Source: Phenylobacterium sp. Root1290 (GTDB taxonomy: Bacteria > Pseudomonadota > Alphaproteobacteria > Caulobacterales > Caulobacteraceae). Taken from it: DNA of 64,000 bases. Position 1 is the first letter of the stretch; every line of letters starts with the position of its first letter. Positions 35,035 to 43,786 of this stretch are shown one piece after another. The stretch covers positions 816,191-880,190 of the forward strand of contig NZ_LMEE01000002.1 of NCBI RefSeq assembly GCF_001425305.1. Direction: 5' to 3'. The notes under the pieces were generated by a model. The model made no database searches and had not been told where the DNA came from. It was given only the letters and a program-made list of their open reading frames with translations. A program made the position numbers and the translations under genes.

Positions 35035-35048
35035 CGAATGTACATTCG
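35035..35048. promoter_or_regulatory. Perfect 14-bp palindrome in a divergent promoter region
   Basis: CGAATGTACATTCG is perfectly self-complementary. It lies in an AT-rich patch between the molybdenum hydroxylase operon (start 34900) and the UrcA gene (start 35163). It is a good candidate regulator site; I cannot say which direction it controls. An AATATT palindrome follows within 10 bp. Confidence 0.45.
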
Positions 35049-35162
35049 GTAATATTCTTAAATCTGCGTCATTACCCCGACTTAACAAGACTTATCGTCG
35101 CACTCTGAAATATCCCTACGCCATCGGCGGCAAGCAAAGCCACCAGAATAGGGAGAGTTCAG

Positions 35163-35480
35163 ATGACCAAGTTCAGCAACACCCTGGCCGGCCTGGCGAC
35201 CATCGCCCTGGCGGCTGTCCCGGCGCTGGCCCTGACGACCAGCGCCCAGGCCGCCCCCGTCGCGGTGAAGGTTTCGGACATCGCCGTCGGTTCGCCGCGC
35301 GACGCCCACACCCTGGAGCATCGGGTCGCCAAGGCGGCGAGCGCGTACTGCAGCAACGCCGCGGCGGGCCGCATCACCCTCTCTGCCCGTCAGGACTGCC
35401 TGCAGGGCGCCCGCGCGGAGATCCAGGAAAAGCTGGCGATGCGGCAGGCGGCGACCTCGCAGATGCTCGCCCAGCGCTAG
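35163..35480 (+). CDS. UrcA-family secreted protein
   Basis: A 105-residue protein with a clear signal peptide (about 1-31, ending AQAAP) and a short mature domain with two Cys (AYCSNA and QDCLQGA) about 20 residues apart, likely disulfide-bonded in the periplasm. The pattern HTLEHRVAKAASAYCS followed by Cys and a helix is that of the UrcA family, abundant in sphingomonads and Caulobacterales, function unknown. It has GGGAGAG upstream of the start and a strong terminator 24 bp after the stop, so it is a single-gene transcript. Confidence 0.8.
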   Translation: MTKFSNTLAGLATIALAAVPALALTTSAQAAPVAVKVSDIAVGSPRDAHTLEHRVAKAASAYCSNAAAGRITLSARQDCLQGARAEIQEKLAMRQAATSQMLAQR

Positions 35481-35503
35481 CAGCGCGGTCCCGGCCCATC
35501 GAG

Positions 35504-35529
35504 AGCCCGCCAACCCGTGGCGGGCTTTT
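35504..35529 (+). terminator. Rho-independent terminator after the UrcA gene
   Basis: The arms AGCCCGCCA (35504-35512) and TGGCGGGCT (35518-35526) pair perfectly around a 5-base loop. They are followed by four T. Confidence 0.85.
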
Positions 35530-35543
35530 GCATGCAGGGGCCG

Positions 35544-36317
35544 CTAGCGGGAGCCCGCGGCCTGCATGATGCGGTCGGACGAGGGACGGCCGTAAAGCCC
35601 GTCGGCCGGGGTTACGGTGATCCGCATTTCCTCGCCGTACAGGATGGCGGAAGGCCGGCGGCCTTCGACCAGCTTCACCTTCTTGACCCGCGACAGAAGG
35701 CTGCGGCCGTCGGGGCGGCGCGAGATGCGCACCACCGCCTCCGCCGTCACGGCCGCGGCGTCGGCGACGACCGCCGACGAGGCCGGGGAGGCGTCGGCCT
35801 CGAAGGGAATCAGGCGCCGCGCCGCGCGCGTCGCCCGGGCGCTGGCCTGGGCCAGACGCTCGAGCAGAACCTGTGGGCTGAGCGGCGCCAGACGCAGGGC
35901 GCCGCCGGCGCCGGCAAGGGCGGCCGGCGAGCCGCCAGGGCGATCGGCGGTGAACAGGGTGAGGCCGCCGAGGCGCGTCGCGCGCAACATCGGCTCGCCC
36001 AGATCGTTCTTGTAGATCACGTCGCCGCGCGGCGCCGGATGCGGTCGCAGCGCCCATATTTCGGGGCTGGCGTCGAACTTCATGTAGACGCGGGGCTGGC
36101 TGCGATCGAGCACGAACTCGTCGCCGTCTTCGCTGACATACCGGGCGACGGGCGGGCTCGGCTGGCGGCCCGGCGCCGGTCGGTCGCCGAACAGGCCCTC
36201 GCGCAGAGTCTGAGGTCCGGCGGCGAGCGCGCTCGACGCACAGACAAGGCTCATCGCCGCGGCAAGCGCCACGGCGATGAGACTTAGGTACGCTGACGCC
36301 GGTCTTTCGCTCACCAT
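35544..36317 (-). CDS. Secreted protein of unknown function (DUF4908-like)
   Basis: A 257-residue protein with a signal peptide (YLSLIAVALAAAMSLVCASS, cleavage near ALAAG). The mature part starts QTLREGLFGDRPAPG and contains ARYVSEDGDEFVLDRSQPR. Later stretches are strongly beta- and Arg-rich (RRPDGRSLLSRVKKVKLVEG). I believe this is the DUF4908 family, described mainly from Caulobacterales, but that is from memory. ATG 36317 is preferred because it begins the signal peptide; an upstream in-frame start at 36392 would spoil it. It is convergent with the UrcA gene. Confidence 0.6.
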   Translation of the reverse strand: MVSERPASAYLSLIAVALAAAMSLVCASSALAAGPQTLREGLFGDRPAPGRQPSPPVARYVSEDGDEFVLDRSQPRVYMKFDASPEIWALRPHPAPRGDVIYKNDLGEPMLRATRLGGLTLFTADRPGGSPAALAGAGGALRLAPLSPQVLLERLAQASARATRAARRLIPFEADASPASSAVVADAAAVTAEAVVRISRRPDGRSLLSRVKKVKLVEGRRPSAILYGEEMRITVTPADGLYGRPSSDRIMQAAGSR

Positions 36318-36369
36318 CGAGCTAGGCAGATGCCCTTTGACTGGGGCGCTTTTTGGACGCGCCTCAAGC

Positions 36370-37095
36370 TTAGCCGGCCATGTACTGGCCACCGTTCAGC
36401 GACAATGTCGATCCGGTGACATAGCCGGCGTGCTCGCCGGCCAGGAACGCAACCATGTCGGCGATCTCTTCGCCCTTGCCCAAGCGGCCGACCGGGATCT
36501 GTCCGATGATCGAGGCCAGCACGTTTTCGGGCACGGCCTGGACCATCTCGGTGTCGATGTAGCCCGGCGCGATGCAGTTCACGGTGACGCCCTTTCGGGC
36601 GTTCTCCAGCGCCAGCGCCTTGGTGAAGCCAATGACTCCGGCCTTGGCCGCCGAGTAGTTGGTCTGGCCCATCTGGCCCTTCTGGCCGTTGATCGACGAG
36701 ATGTTGATGACCCGGCCCCAGCCCCGGTCGCGCATGCCCTCGATCACGTGGCGGGTCATGTTGAACACCGAATCCATGTTCACGCGGATGACTTCCGACC
36801 ACTGCTCGGGCGTCATCTTGTGAAACACGCCATCGCGGGTGATGCCGGCGTTGTTGACCAGCACCTCGATCGGGCCGAGCTCGGCGGTCACTGTCTCGAC
36901 CGCGCGGCGGCAGTCGTCGAAACTGCCCACATTGCCCTTCACGACCATTACGCCCAACTCGGCCGCGCAGGCCTGGGCGGCCTCCTCATTGCCGGAATAG
37001 CCGGCTGCGACGGCGAAGCCGTCGCTCTTCAATCGCTCGACGATAGCCCGGCCGATACCCCGGGTTCCCCCCGTCACGAACGCCACTCTGCCCAT
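36370..37095 (-). CDS. phaB: Acetoacetyl-CoA reductase PhaB
   Basis: A 241-residue short-chain dehydrogenase that reduces acetoacetyl-CoA to (R)-3-hydroxybutyryl-CoA with NADPH, the second step of polyhydroxybutyrate synthesis. The nucleotide motif is VTGGTRGIG, the catalytic Tyr-Lys is in NYSAAKAG, and the PhaB-typical INGQKGQMGQTNYS stretch and NCIAPGYIDTEM are present. It follows phaA by 65 bp on the same strand. A 7-bp GC hairpin (37126-37144) in the gap could attenuate or process the message. The polymerase gene phaC is not in this window. Confidence 0.94.
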   Translation of the reverse strand: MGRVAFVTGGTRGIGRAIVERLKSDGFAVAAGYSGNEEAAQACAAELGVMVVKGNVGSFDDCRRAVETVTAELGPIEVLVNNAGITRDGVFHKMTPEQWSEVIRVNMDSVFNMTRHVIEGMRDRGWGRVINISSINGQKGQMGQTNYSAAKAGVIGFTKALALENARKGVTVNCIAPGYIDTEMVQAVPENVLASIIGQIPVGRLGKGEEIADMVAFLAGEHAGYVTGSTLSLNGGQYMAG

Positions 37096-37160
37096 CGGGC
37101 TCGCCTCCCTCGTTTAAATCTCTGGGCGCCGGTTGGTCCGGCGCTCCAGGAACAGGAACG

Positions 37161-38336
37161 TCAGACTGACTCGACGCACATGGCCACGCCCATGCCGCCC
37201 CCGACGCAAAGGGTCGCCAGACCCTTCTTGGCGCCGGAACGTTTCATTTCGTGCACAAGGGTGGTGAGAATGCGGGCGCCCGAAGCGCCGATCGGGTGAC
37301 CGATGGCGATCGCGCCGCCGTTGACGTTCACCTTGGCCGGATCGAGCCCCAGGTCGCGCACGACGCAGATCGATTGCGCGGCGAACGCTTCGTTCGATTC
37401 GACGAGATCGAGGTCGGCGACGCTCCAGCCGGCCTTCTCCAACGCCTTGCGGCTGGCCGGAATCGGGCCCGTGCCCATGATCTCGGGATCGACGCCGGCA
37501 TTGGCCCACGAAGCGATGCGGGCCAGCGGCTTGAGGCCGCGCTTCTCGGCCTCTTCGGCGCTCATCAGCACCAGCGCAGCGGCGCCGTCATTGAGGCCCG
37601 AAGCGTTGGCGGCAGTGACCGACCCGTCCTTGGCGAAGGCCGGACGCAGGCCCGCCACGCTCTCCAGCGTCGCGCCGTGGCGGATGTATTCGTCCTGATC
37701 AACAATCGTATCGCCCTTGCGGCCCTTGATCGTGACCGGCGCGATCTCGCCCGTGAACTTGCCGGCCTTCTGGGCGGCCTCGGCCTTGTTCTGGCTGGCG
37801 ACGGCGAACTTGTCCTGCTCATCGCGGGTGATCTGCCAGCGGGCGGCGATGTTCTCGGCGGTCTGGCCCATGTGGTAGCCGTGGAAGGCGTCCCAGAGGC
37901 CGTCCTTGATCATGGTGTCGACCAGCGCGAGGTCGCCCATCTTCTGCCCCGAGCGGAGCTGCTGGGCGTGCGGCGCCTGGCTCATGCTTTCCTGGCCGCC
38001 GGCGATGACGATGGAGGCCGAGCCGTCGGCGATCTGCTGGGCGCCCAGCGCCACGGCGCGAAGCCCCGAGCCGCACAGCTGGTTCAGGCTCCAGGCCGGG
38101 CTCTCCACCGGGATGCCGGCGTTGACCGCCGCCTGGCGGGCGGGACCCTGGCCGGCGCCGGCCTGCAGCACCTGCCCCATGATCACTTCGCCGACGTCGG
38201 CGGCGGCGATGCCCGCGCGCTCGATCGCCGCCTGGATGGCGACCTTTCCGAGATCGTGGGCGGGCAAGCTGGAAAGCGCCCCATTGAACGATCCGACGGG
38301 GGTGCGGACGGCCGAGACGATGACGACGTCGCTCAT
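37161..38336 (-). CDS. phaA: Acetyl-CoA acetyltransferase PhaA
   Basis: A 391-residue biosynthetic thiolase condensing two acetyl-CoA into acetoacetyl-CoA. The nucleophilic Cys is in [12 protein letters not shown], the His loop in [14 protein letters not shown] and the second Cys in [11 protein letters not shown]. Full-length for the family. ATG 38336 gives the canonical start [12 protein letters not shown]; the frame is open 11 codons upstream without benefit. It lies upstream of phaB on the same strand and divergent from phaR, the usual pha arrangement. Confidence 0.95.
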   Translation of the reverse strand: MSDVVIVSAVRTPVGSFNGALSSLPAHDLGKVAIQAAIERAGIAAADVGEVIMGQVLQAGAGQGPARQAAVNAGIPVESPAWSLNQLCGSGLRAVALGAQQIADGSASIVIAGGQESMSQAPHAQQLRSGQKMGDLALVDTMIKDGLWDAFHGYHMGQTAENIAARWQITRDEQDKFAVASQNKAEAAQKAGKFTGEIAPVTIKGRKGDTIVDQDEYIRHGATLESVAGLRPAFAKDGSVTAANASGLNDGAAALVLMSAEEAEKRGLKPLARIASWANAGVDPEIMGTGPIPASRKALEKAGWSVADLDLVESNEAFAAQSICVVRDLGLDPAKVNVNGGAIAIGHPIGASGARILTTLVHEMKRSGAKKGLATLCVGGGMGVAMCVESV

Positions 38337-38515
38337 GGGTGGGCTCCTCAGCTCATTTGAGGTTTTCATCTATCGATAAAGGGCGGAGCTTGGGCAAGGG
38401 TGCAAACCGACTCGCCTAATCGGAACGCCTACTTTCGGAAGCCCCTCGCATCCGCGATACTGCGGTGCAAGAATGACAATCCGCCGTCGGGGGCGGGCTG
38501 ATAAAGGACTGTGGG

Positions 38516-39121
38516 ATGGCCGAGACCCAGGGATCCGACGACGGCCGCGTCGTCATCAAGAAGTACGCCAACCGGCGGCTCTACAACACCGCGTCATCCT
38601 CCTACGTCACGCTTGAGCACCTGTCGGACATGGTGAAGCAGGGCGTCAATTTCGTGGTCTATGACGCCAAGACCAACGAGGACATCACCCGCACCGTCCT
38701 GACCCAGATCATCTTCGAGGAAGAGAGCCGCGAAGGGCAGAATCTGTTGCCCATCCAGTTCCTGCGCCAGTTGATCGGGTTCTATGGCAACTCGATGCAG
38801 GCCTTCCTGCCCAGCTATCTGGAGCTGTCGCTGGCCACCTTCGCCGAACAGCAGGAGCGCATGCGCTCGCAGTTCTCCAACATCGGCCAGGGCGCCGGCC
38901 TGGGCGGCGCCTACGAAGATCAGATCCGCCAGAACCTGGCGATGTTCGATCGGGCGATGAAGATGTTTTCGCCGTTCGCCTATACGCGGCCGCAGGACGA
39001 CGCGCAGCCCGCGCCCAAGGCCGCCGCCGCACCGCCGCCGGCCGCCGATGAGAGCCTCGACGCCCTCAAGAAGCAGATGGCGGAGATGCAGGCGCAAATC
39101 GAGAAGCTGGCAAAACGCTAG
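38516..39121 (+). CDS. phaR: Polyhydroxyalkanoate synthesis repressor PhaR
   Basis: A 201-residue DNA- and polymer-binding regulator. The N-terminal PHB accumulation regulatory domain has IKKYANRRLYNTASSSYVTL and VVYDAKTNEDITRTVLTQI, followed by the second domain with LPIQFLRQLIGFYGNSMQ. The C terminus is Ala/Pro-rich and ends in a coiled coil (LKKQMAEMQAQIEKLAK). PhaR typically represses phasin genes and its own gene until polymer granules titrate it. The divergent placement from phaA-phaB fits. Confidence 0.94.
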   Translation: MAETQGSDDGRVVIKKYANRRLYNTASSSYVTLEHLSDMVKQGVNFVVYDAKTNEDITRTVLTQIIFEEESREGQNLLPIQFLRQLIGFYGNSMQAFLPSYLELSLATFAEQQERMRSQFSNIGQGAGLGGAYEDQIRQNLAMFDRAMKMFSPFAYTRPQDDAQPAPKAAAAPPPAADESLDALKKQMAEMQAQIEKLAKR

Positions 39122-39151
39122 CTTAACCCCGCTGCGCTAGGCTCCCAGGCC

Positions 39152-39475
39152 ATGACTTCGCCCATCGACCCCGCCCGCAGGCCGACCCCGGCGCGCCGCA
39201 TTCGGCGCTCCGACGACGTGCGCCGCGGCGAATCGATGGATCGCAACGTGCCGGCGGTCTACGAGCCGCCGGCGCCGCCCGCTCCGGCGGCCGTCACGCC
39301 CCAACCCGAGGCGGCGTTCGCCGCGCACATGCTGGGCCAGGACGGACAGAAGCGTGGCCTGCGCGGCGGCAAGGAGACGCTCGACAGCGCCCGCAGCCTC
39401 TACAACAAGATCGAATATTCCGGCTCGGCCGACCGCCGCACGCCGAAGGGCCGCACGGCCAAGACCGAGGTCTAG
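39152..39475 (+). CDS. Small basic hypothetical protein downstream of phaR
   Basis: A 107-residue protein, largely disordered, with a Pro/Ala-rich middle and a conserved-looking C-terminal block HMLGQDGQKRGLRGGKETLD, then SARSLYNKIEYSGS. That block looks like a short conserved domain I have seen in Caulobacterales hypothetical proteins. The function is unknown. It follows phaR by 30 bp and probably shares its transcript. Its last four bases overlap the end of the convergent HTH gene. Confidence 0.65.
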   Translation: MTSPIDPARRPTPARRIRRSDDVRRGESMDRNVPAVYEPPAPPAPAAVTPQPEAAFAAHMLGQDGQKRGLRGGKETLDSARSLYNKIEYSGSADRRTPKGRTAKTEV

Positions 39476-39786
39476 CGCCCCTTCAGGCGCGCTAGCTCCG
39501 CCTCCAGCACCGCCACACGCCGCTCCAGCCCCTGCAGTCGCCCGCCCAGGTCGCCCTGTCCGGGCACGGGCGTCGAAATGCCCGCACGATCGGCGACCTC
39601 GGCGGCGGACACGCCCAGCAGATCGGCGAAAATGCCTACCTCCTCGGCGGAAAGTTCCCGCTGGTCCTTGAAGGCCAGAGCGAGGTCCGTCTCGCTCATG
39701 CCGGCGGCGGCGGCCATGATCCGCGCGTTGAGGCCGCGCTCGGCCAGTTTTTCCTCAAACCATTGGCGATCGAAGAACAGGGCCAT
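39472..39786 (-). CDS. Small HTH protein with C-terminal coiled coil
   Basis: A 104-residue protein. The first 67 residues read as an XRE-like helix-turn-helix (LNARIMAAAAGMSETDLALA, LSAEEVGIFADLLGVSAAEV). A short Pro/Gly linker follows, then a leucine-zipper-like helix with heptads (LQGLERRVAVLEAELARLKG), suggesting a dimer. It may be a small DNA-binding regulator. Its 3' end overlaps the convergent gene by 4 bp. Confidence 0.7.
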   Translation of the reverse strand: MALFFDRQWFEEKLAERGLNARIMAAAAGMSETDLALAFKDQRELSAEEVGIFADLLGVSAAEVADRAGISTPVPGQGDLGGRLQGLERRVAVLEAELARLKGR

Positions 39787-39852
39787 CAGCTGAGTCCGGT
39801 CTGGCGCCGGTCTTGCTTAACCAGGAGTGAATCCATCGCCGACGGGACTCCC

Positions 39853-39921
39853 ATGTTCGCCATCGCCACCCGCTTCTTCGATCTGGCCGTCGTCACCCTG
39901 ATCTTCTCCGCGCTCACCTAG
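39853..39921 (+). CDS. Possible 22-residue hydrophobic peptide
   Basis: ATG 39853, with GGGA a few bases upstream, begins a 22-codon frame encoding FFDLAVVTLIFSAL near its end, one potential membrane helix. It lies in a gap between divergent and convergent genes. Such short frames arise by chance, so this is only a candidate small protein. Confidence 0.25.
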   Translation: MFAIATRFFDLAVVTLIFSALT

Positions 39922-39941
39922 GGCCGTAGCGGCCCGCGCCG

Positions 39942-40370
39942 CTAGTAGTCGCCTTGGCCGAAGTCGACGTCTCGGCGCGCCGAGACGATGGTGACGATGA
40001 AACCGGCCAGGACGTCCAGCAGGACCATCACGGTCAGCAGGAAGAAGGTCGAGGTCGCGAAGGCCGGGGCCAGCAGGAACTCGACCAGGCATCCGACGAA
40101 CAGCAGCATCGACAGGGCATGATTGACGATCGCGGTCCGGCGGCTCGTGGTCGACTTGAGCAGCTCGATGAACAGCACCACCAGCCCGGCAAGCAGCAGC
40201 AGGTCGCCCAAGGTCACCGGCCAGGCGGCGGCGGAGTTCATCGCCACCGTGAACAGCGGCTCGGTCATGCGGATCGTCGCCTCCTGCGAGGCGAACCCCC
40301 CGGCCAGGGTCAGCGCGACGATATTGTAGGCGAGCACGGGCAGGGCCAGCAGCGGCACGGCGGCGAACAT
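39942..40370 (-). CDS. Four-helix membrane protein, function unknown
   Basis: A 142-residue integral membrane protein with four predicted helices (VPLLALPVLAYNIVALTLA, LGDLLLLAGLVVLFIEL, HALSMLLFVGCLVEFLL, FLLTVMVLLDVLAGFIV) and an acidic end (VDFGQGDY). ATG 40370 is chosen because a strong GGGGGAGGGG site lies just upstream; an earlier start at 40490 would add a basic cytoplasmic leader but has no support. Homologues in Caulobacterales are, I think, unnamed. It lies after the glycosyltransferase gene on the same strand. Confidence 0.65.
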   Translation of the reverse strand: MFAAVPLLALPVLAYNIVALTLAGGFASQEATIRMTEPLFTVAMNSAAAWPVTLGDLLLLAGLVVLFIELLKSTTSRRTAIVNHALSMLLFVGCLVEFLLAPAFATSTFFLLTVMVLLDVLAGFIVTIVSARRDVDFGQGDY

Positions 40371-40441
40371 CGAAACCCCTCCCCCTTCGGGATCGAGCAG
40401 GAGCTTCCGCTGCTTCTCCAGACGCGACAAGCGCTCCGCCC

Positions 40442-41170
40442 TCAGAGCTCTTCCACGCGGCCCGGCAGACGTGAGCGCGATTGCAGCCACATCACGCCGA
40501 ACAGGTCGGACAAAGACGCCCAGAGCCGGCCGAGATTCGTGTACTTCGACTGGCCGGTCTGGCGGTGGCGATGGTTCACCGGCCGGAACGCGACCTGATA
40601 GCCCTCACGCAGCATCAGCGCCGGCAGGTAGCGGTGGATGTGATCGAAGTACGGCAGACGCAGGAAGGCCTCGCGGCGGAACGCCTTCAGGCCGCAGCCC
40701 GTGTCGTTGGCGGTGTCCCTGAGCAACTTCTTGCGCACGCCGTTCCCGAACCGCGAGGCGAACTTCTTGGCGGCGCTGTCCTGGCGCTTGACCCGCTCGC
40801 CGCCGACGAGCACCAGGTCGGCCGGCCCCGCCGTCAACGCATCGACCAGGCCGGGACCATCGGCGGGATCGTTCTGGCCATCGCCGTCCAGGGTCACGAT
40901 GACGTCGCCGCGCGCCGCCAGGATGCCCGTGCGAATCGACCGGCTTTGGCCGGAGTTGCTGGTGTGGCTCAGCACCCGCAGCTGCGGGATCTCGACCTTC
41001 AGGGCGCCCAGGGCCGCGCGAGTGCCGTCGCGGCTCTTGTCGTCGACGAAAATCATCTCGTAGTCGCGGCCAGCAAAGGCGGCAGCGATCTCGCGTGCAA
41101 GGTCGGGCGCCGCGCCCTCCTCGTCGAAGACGGGGACGACCACGGAAATGTCGGGCGTTGATTTGGCCAT
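40442..41170 (-). CDS. GT2 polyprenyl-phosphate glycosyltransferase (DPM/ArnC-like)
   Basis: A 242-residue family 2 glycosyltransferase. Motifs are SVVVPVFDEEGAAPDLARE at the start, EMIFVDDKSRDGT, VIVTLDGDGQNDPAD with the DxD-like metal site, and a later GCGLKAFRR. It resembles enzymes that load a sugar onto a polyprenyl phosphate carrier at the cytoplasmic face. No C-terminal transmembrane helices are visible, unlike ArnC. GGAGGGG precedes ATG 41170. It is divergent, 49 bp apart, from an ArnT-like transferase, which would use the lipid-linked sugar on the periplasmic side. Confidence 0.85.
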   Translation of the reverse strand: MAKSTPDISVVVPVFDEEGAAPDLAREIAAAFAGRDYEMIFVDDKSRDGTRAALGALKVEIPQLRVLSHTSNSGQSRSIRTGILAARGDVIVTLDGDGQNDPADGPGLVDALTAGPADLVLVGGERVKRQDSAAKKFASRFGNGVRKKLLRDTANDTGCGLKAFRREAFLRLPYFDHIHRYLPALMLREGYQVAFRPVNHRHRQTGQSKYTNLGRLWASLSDLFGVMWLQSRSRLPGRVEEL

Positions 41171-41219
41171 GGCCCCTCCATAGCGGAAAATTCGCCGCGC
41201 GGATGCTATCAACGCTGCC

Positions 41220-42893
41220 ATGAGTCTTCAGGCCTATCTGGACCGGTTCAGCCGGGGGTGGCGCGCGCCGGCGTTCGCAGCCCTCATCGCCCTTTTGGCT
41301 GGTCTGCCCGGCGTCTTCGCCATGCCTCCGCTGGACCGCGACGAAAGCCGGTTCGCCCAGGCCACGGCGCAGATGCTGGAGACCGGCGACTTCGTCGTCA
41401 TCCAGTTCCAGGACCAGCCGCGCTTCAAGAAGCCGGTCGGCATCCACTGGATGCAGGCAGGCAGCGTCGCGCTTGTGTCGCAGGTCGAGGATCGGGAGAT
41501 CTGGGCCTACCGCCTGCCTTCGCTGCTGGGCGCCATGCTGGCGGCGGCGGCTTGCGCCTGGGGCGCGGCGGTGTTCTTCGGCGGACCGACCGGCCTGCTG
41601 GCCGGGGCCATCCTCGGCTCGACCTTCCTGCTTTCCACCGAGGCCTTCATCGCCAAGACCGACGCGGTGCTGGCCGGAACCACCACCCTGGCCCTGGCCG
41701 CCCTGGCGCGGATCTACGCCGCCTCTCGCGACGGCCCTCCTGCGGGAAGGCTGACACGACTGCTGTTCTGGCTGGGCCTGTCGCTGTCGATGCTGGTCAA
41801 GGGCCCGGTCGGCCTGATGGTCGTCACCCTGACAGCGCTGGCGCTGTGGGCCTGGGACCGCAAGGGCGCCTGGCTGAAGGGGCTGGGCTGGGGGTGGGGC
41901 CTGATCCTGATGGCCGCCATCGTCGGCCCCTGGGCGGCGGCCGTCACCGTCGCGACCGACGGCGGCTTCTGGACCACCGCCTTCGGCGCCGACTTCGCGC
42001 CCAAGCTGGTCGGCGGCCAGGAAAGCCACGGCGCGCCTCCCGGCTACCATACGCTCCTGACGCCCCTGCTCATCTTCCCCGGCGCGTTGCTGCTGCCCGC
42101 GGCGCTGGCGCTCGGCTGGCGGGCGCGCCACGAGCCGGGCGTGCGCTTCGCCCTGTGCTGGCTGATTCCGGCCTTCATCGTGTTCGAGGCGACCCCGACC
42201 AAGTTGGTGCACTACACCCTGCCGACCTATGGCGCCCTGGCCTGGCTGATGGCCGCCGCGGTGATGCGGCCGCCGATCGGCTCGATCCCCAAGTGGCTCG
42301 GCATCGCGCTTTCGTCCCTCGTCGGCGTCGTGTTCGCGGCGGCGATCTTCTACCTCTATGGCGAGTACGGCGATCCCAGCGATCTGCCGGCGACCATCGC
42401 CACGGCGCTGCTGCTCGCCGCCGCCGGCCTGAGCGGCGCGTTCCTGATGTGGCGCGGCGACGCCTTGAAGGCGATCACCGTCGCCGGCGCCCTTACCATC
42501 CTTGGCCACGGCGCCTTCGCCGCGGCCTTCGCCCCGCGGCTGGAGCCCCTGTGGCTGTCCCAGCGCTCGGAGCGGGTGCTGGAAGACGCGCGCCTGCTGC
42601 CCCGGCAGGGGTTCACCCCCGCGCCGATCGCGGTCGCCGGCTTCGCCGAGCCGAGCCTGGTGTTCGCCCTGGGCACCCCGACGGACCTGGGCGACGTGCC
42701 CGAGGCCATCGAGGCGCTGGCCGACCAGCGCCCGGCGGTCGTCGAGGGCCGCGAACAGGCCGCCTTCGAGGCCGAACTGAAGGCCCGCGGCCTGAAGGCC
42801 CGAGAAATCGGCAAGGTCGAGGGACTGAACTACTCGAACGGCGACGAGACGACTTTACGCATCTACGCCCCAGCCCCATCTGAGACTCCATGA
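41220..42893 (+). CDS. GT39/ArnT-like lipid-linked sugar transferase
   Basis: A 557-residue polytopic membrane enzyme of the GT-C fold. The first periplasmic loop carries the catalytic acidic pair in PPLDRDESRFAQATAQMLE and the family hallmark RFKKPVGIHWMQ. About ten hydrophobic helices follow, then a soluble C-terminal part. This is the ArnT/PMT signature for moving a sugar from undecaprenyl phosphate to lipid A, glycan or protein. The divergent GT2 gene probably supplies the donor. The acceptor is unknown. The stop overlaps the next gene's start (ATGA). Confidence 0.88.
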   Translation: MSLQAYLDRFSRGWRAPAFAALIALLAGLPGVFAMPPLDRDESRFAQATAQMLETGDFVVIQFQDQPRFKKPVGIHWMQAGSVALVSQVEDREIWAYRLPSLLGAMLAAAACAWGAAVFFGGPTGLLAGAILGSTFLLSTEAFIAKTDAVLAGTTTLALAALARIYAASRDGPPAGRLTRLLFWLGLSLSMLVKGPVGLMVVTLTALALWAWDRKGAWLKGLGWGWGLILMAAIVGPWAAAVTVATDGGFWTTAFGADFAPKLVGGQESHGAPPGYHTLLTPLLIFPGALLLPAALALGWRARHEPGVRFALCWLIPAFIVFEATPTKLVHYTLPTYGALAWLMAAAVMRPPIGSIPKWLGIALSSLVGVVFAAAIFYLYGEYGDPSDLPATIATALLLAAAGLSGAFLMWRGDALKAITVAGALTILGHGAFAAAFAPRLEPLWLSQRSERVLEDARLLPRQGFTPAPIAVAGFAEPSLVFALGTPTDLGDVPEAIEALADQRPAVVEGREQAAFEAELKARGLKAREIGKVEGLNYSNGDETTLRIYAPAPSETP

Positions 42894-43786
42894 GCCGCTT
42901 CATTGAAATCGTCGAAGTCGGTCCGCGCGACGGACTGCAGAACGAAAAGGCCATCCTCGACGTCGGGCAGAAGCTCGATTTCATCGGCCGCCTGCAGGCC
43001 GCCGGCGCCAAGCGCATGGAAGTAGTGTCGTTCGTCAATCCGAACCGTGTGCCGCAGATGGCCGGCGCGGAGGAGATCATGGCCGCGCTGCCTGGCGGCT
43101 CGGGACTGTCGCGAATCGGACTGGTGCTGAACATGCGCGGCTGGGAACGCGCGGTCGCCGCCGACTGCGACGAGGCCAATGTAGTCGTCTGTTCGTCGGA
43201 CGGGTTCGGGATCCGCAACCAGGGCGCCAACGTCGCCGAGCAGATCGAGGCCATGCACGCCATCGCCGCACGCCAGAAGTCGGAAGGCGGACCGCCGATC
43301 TCGGTGACCTTCTCGACCGCCTTCGGCTGTCCGTTCGACGGCGAGGTCCCGCAGGACCGCGTGGTGTCGCTGGCGCGCGAAGCGGCGAACGCCAAGGTCG
43401 ACGAGATCGCCCTGGCCGACACCATCGGCGTCGCCGATCCCTGGATGGTCCGCGCCCGGGTCGAGGCGGTGAAGGAGGTGATCGGCGACATCCCGCTGCG
43501 CCTGCACTTCCACGACACGCGCAACACCGGCCTGGCGAACGCCTTCGCCGGCGTCGAGGCGGGGATCGATATCCTGGACGCCAGTTGCGGGGGCCTGGGC
43601 GGCTGCCCGTTCGCGCCGGCCGCCACCGGCAACATCGGCACCGAGGACCTGGTCTACATGCTGGAGCGGGCCGGCTTCACCACCGGCTACGACATCGGCG
43701 CGCTGATCGAGACCGCCAAGTGGATGTCGGGTCTGCTGGACAAGCCGATCGCCGCCTCGGTCAGCCGCGCCGGCGTGTTTCCCTAG
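42890..43786 (+). CDS. Hydroxymethylglutaryl-CoA lyase
   Basis: A 298-residue TIM-barrel enzyme of the HMGL-like family. It cleaves HMG-CoA to acetoacetate and acetyl-CoA in leucine and ketone-body metabolism. Motifs are EVGPRDGLQNEK (metal-binding Asp and catalytic Arg), LADTIGVADP, LHFHDTRNTGLAN (metal His) and the signature GGLGGCPFAPAATGNIGTED with the catalytic Cys. The start overlaps the preceding ArnT-like gene, an odd pairing that is probably just compact packing. The last four bases overlap the convergent glycosyltransferase. Confidence 0.92.
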   Translation: MSRFIEIVEVGPRDGLQNEKAILDVGQKLDFIGRLQAAGAKRMEVVSFVNPNRVPQMAGAEEIMAALPGGSGLSRIGLVLNMRGWERAVAADCDEANVVVCSSDGFGIRNQGANVAEQIEAMHAIAARQKSEGGPPISVTFSTAFGCPFDGEVPQDRVVSLAREAANAKVDEIALADTIGVADPWMVRARVEAVKEVIGDIPLRLHFHDTRNTGLANAFAGVEAGIDILDASCGGLGGCPFAPAATGNIGTEDLVYMLERAGFTTGYDIGALIETAKWMSGLLDKPIAASVSRAGVFP

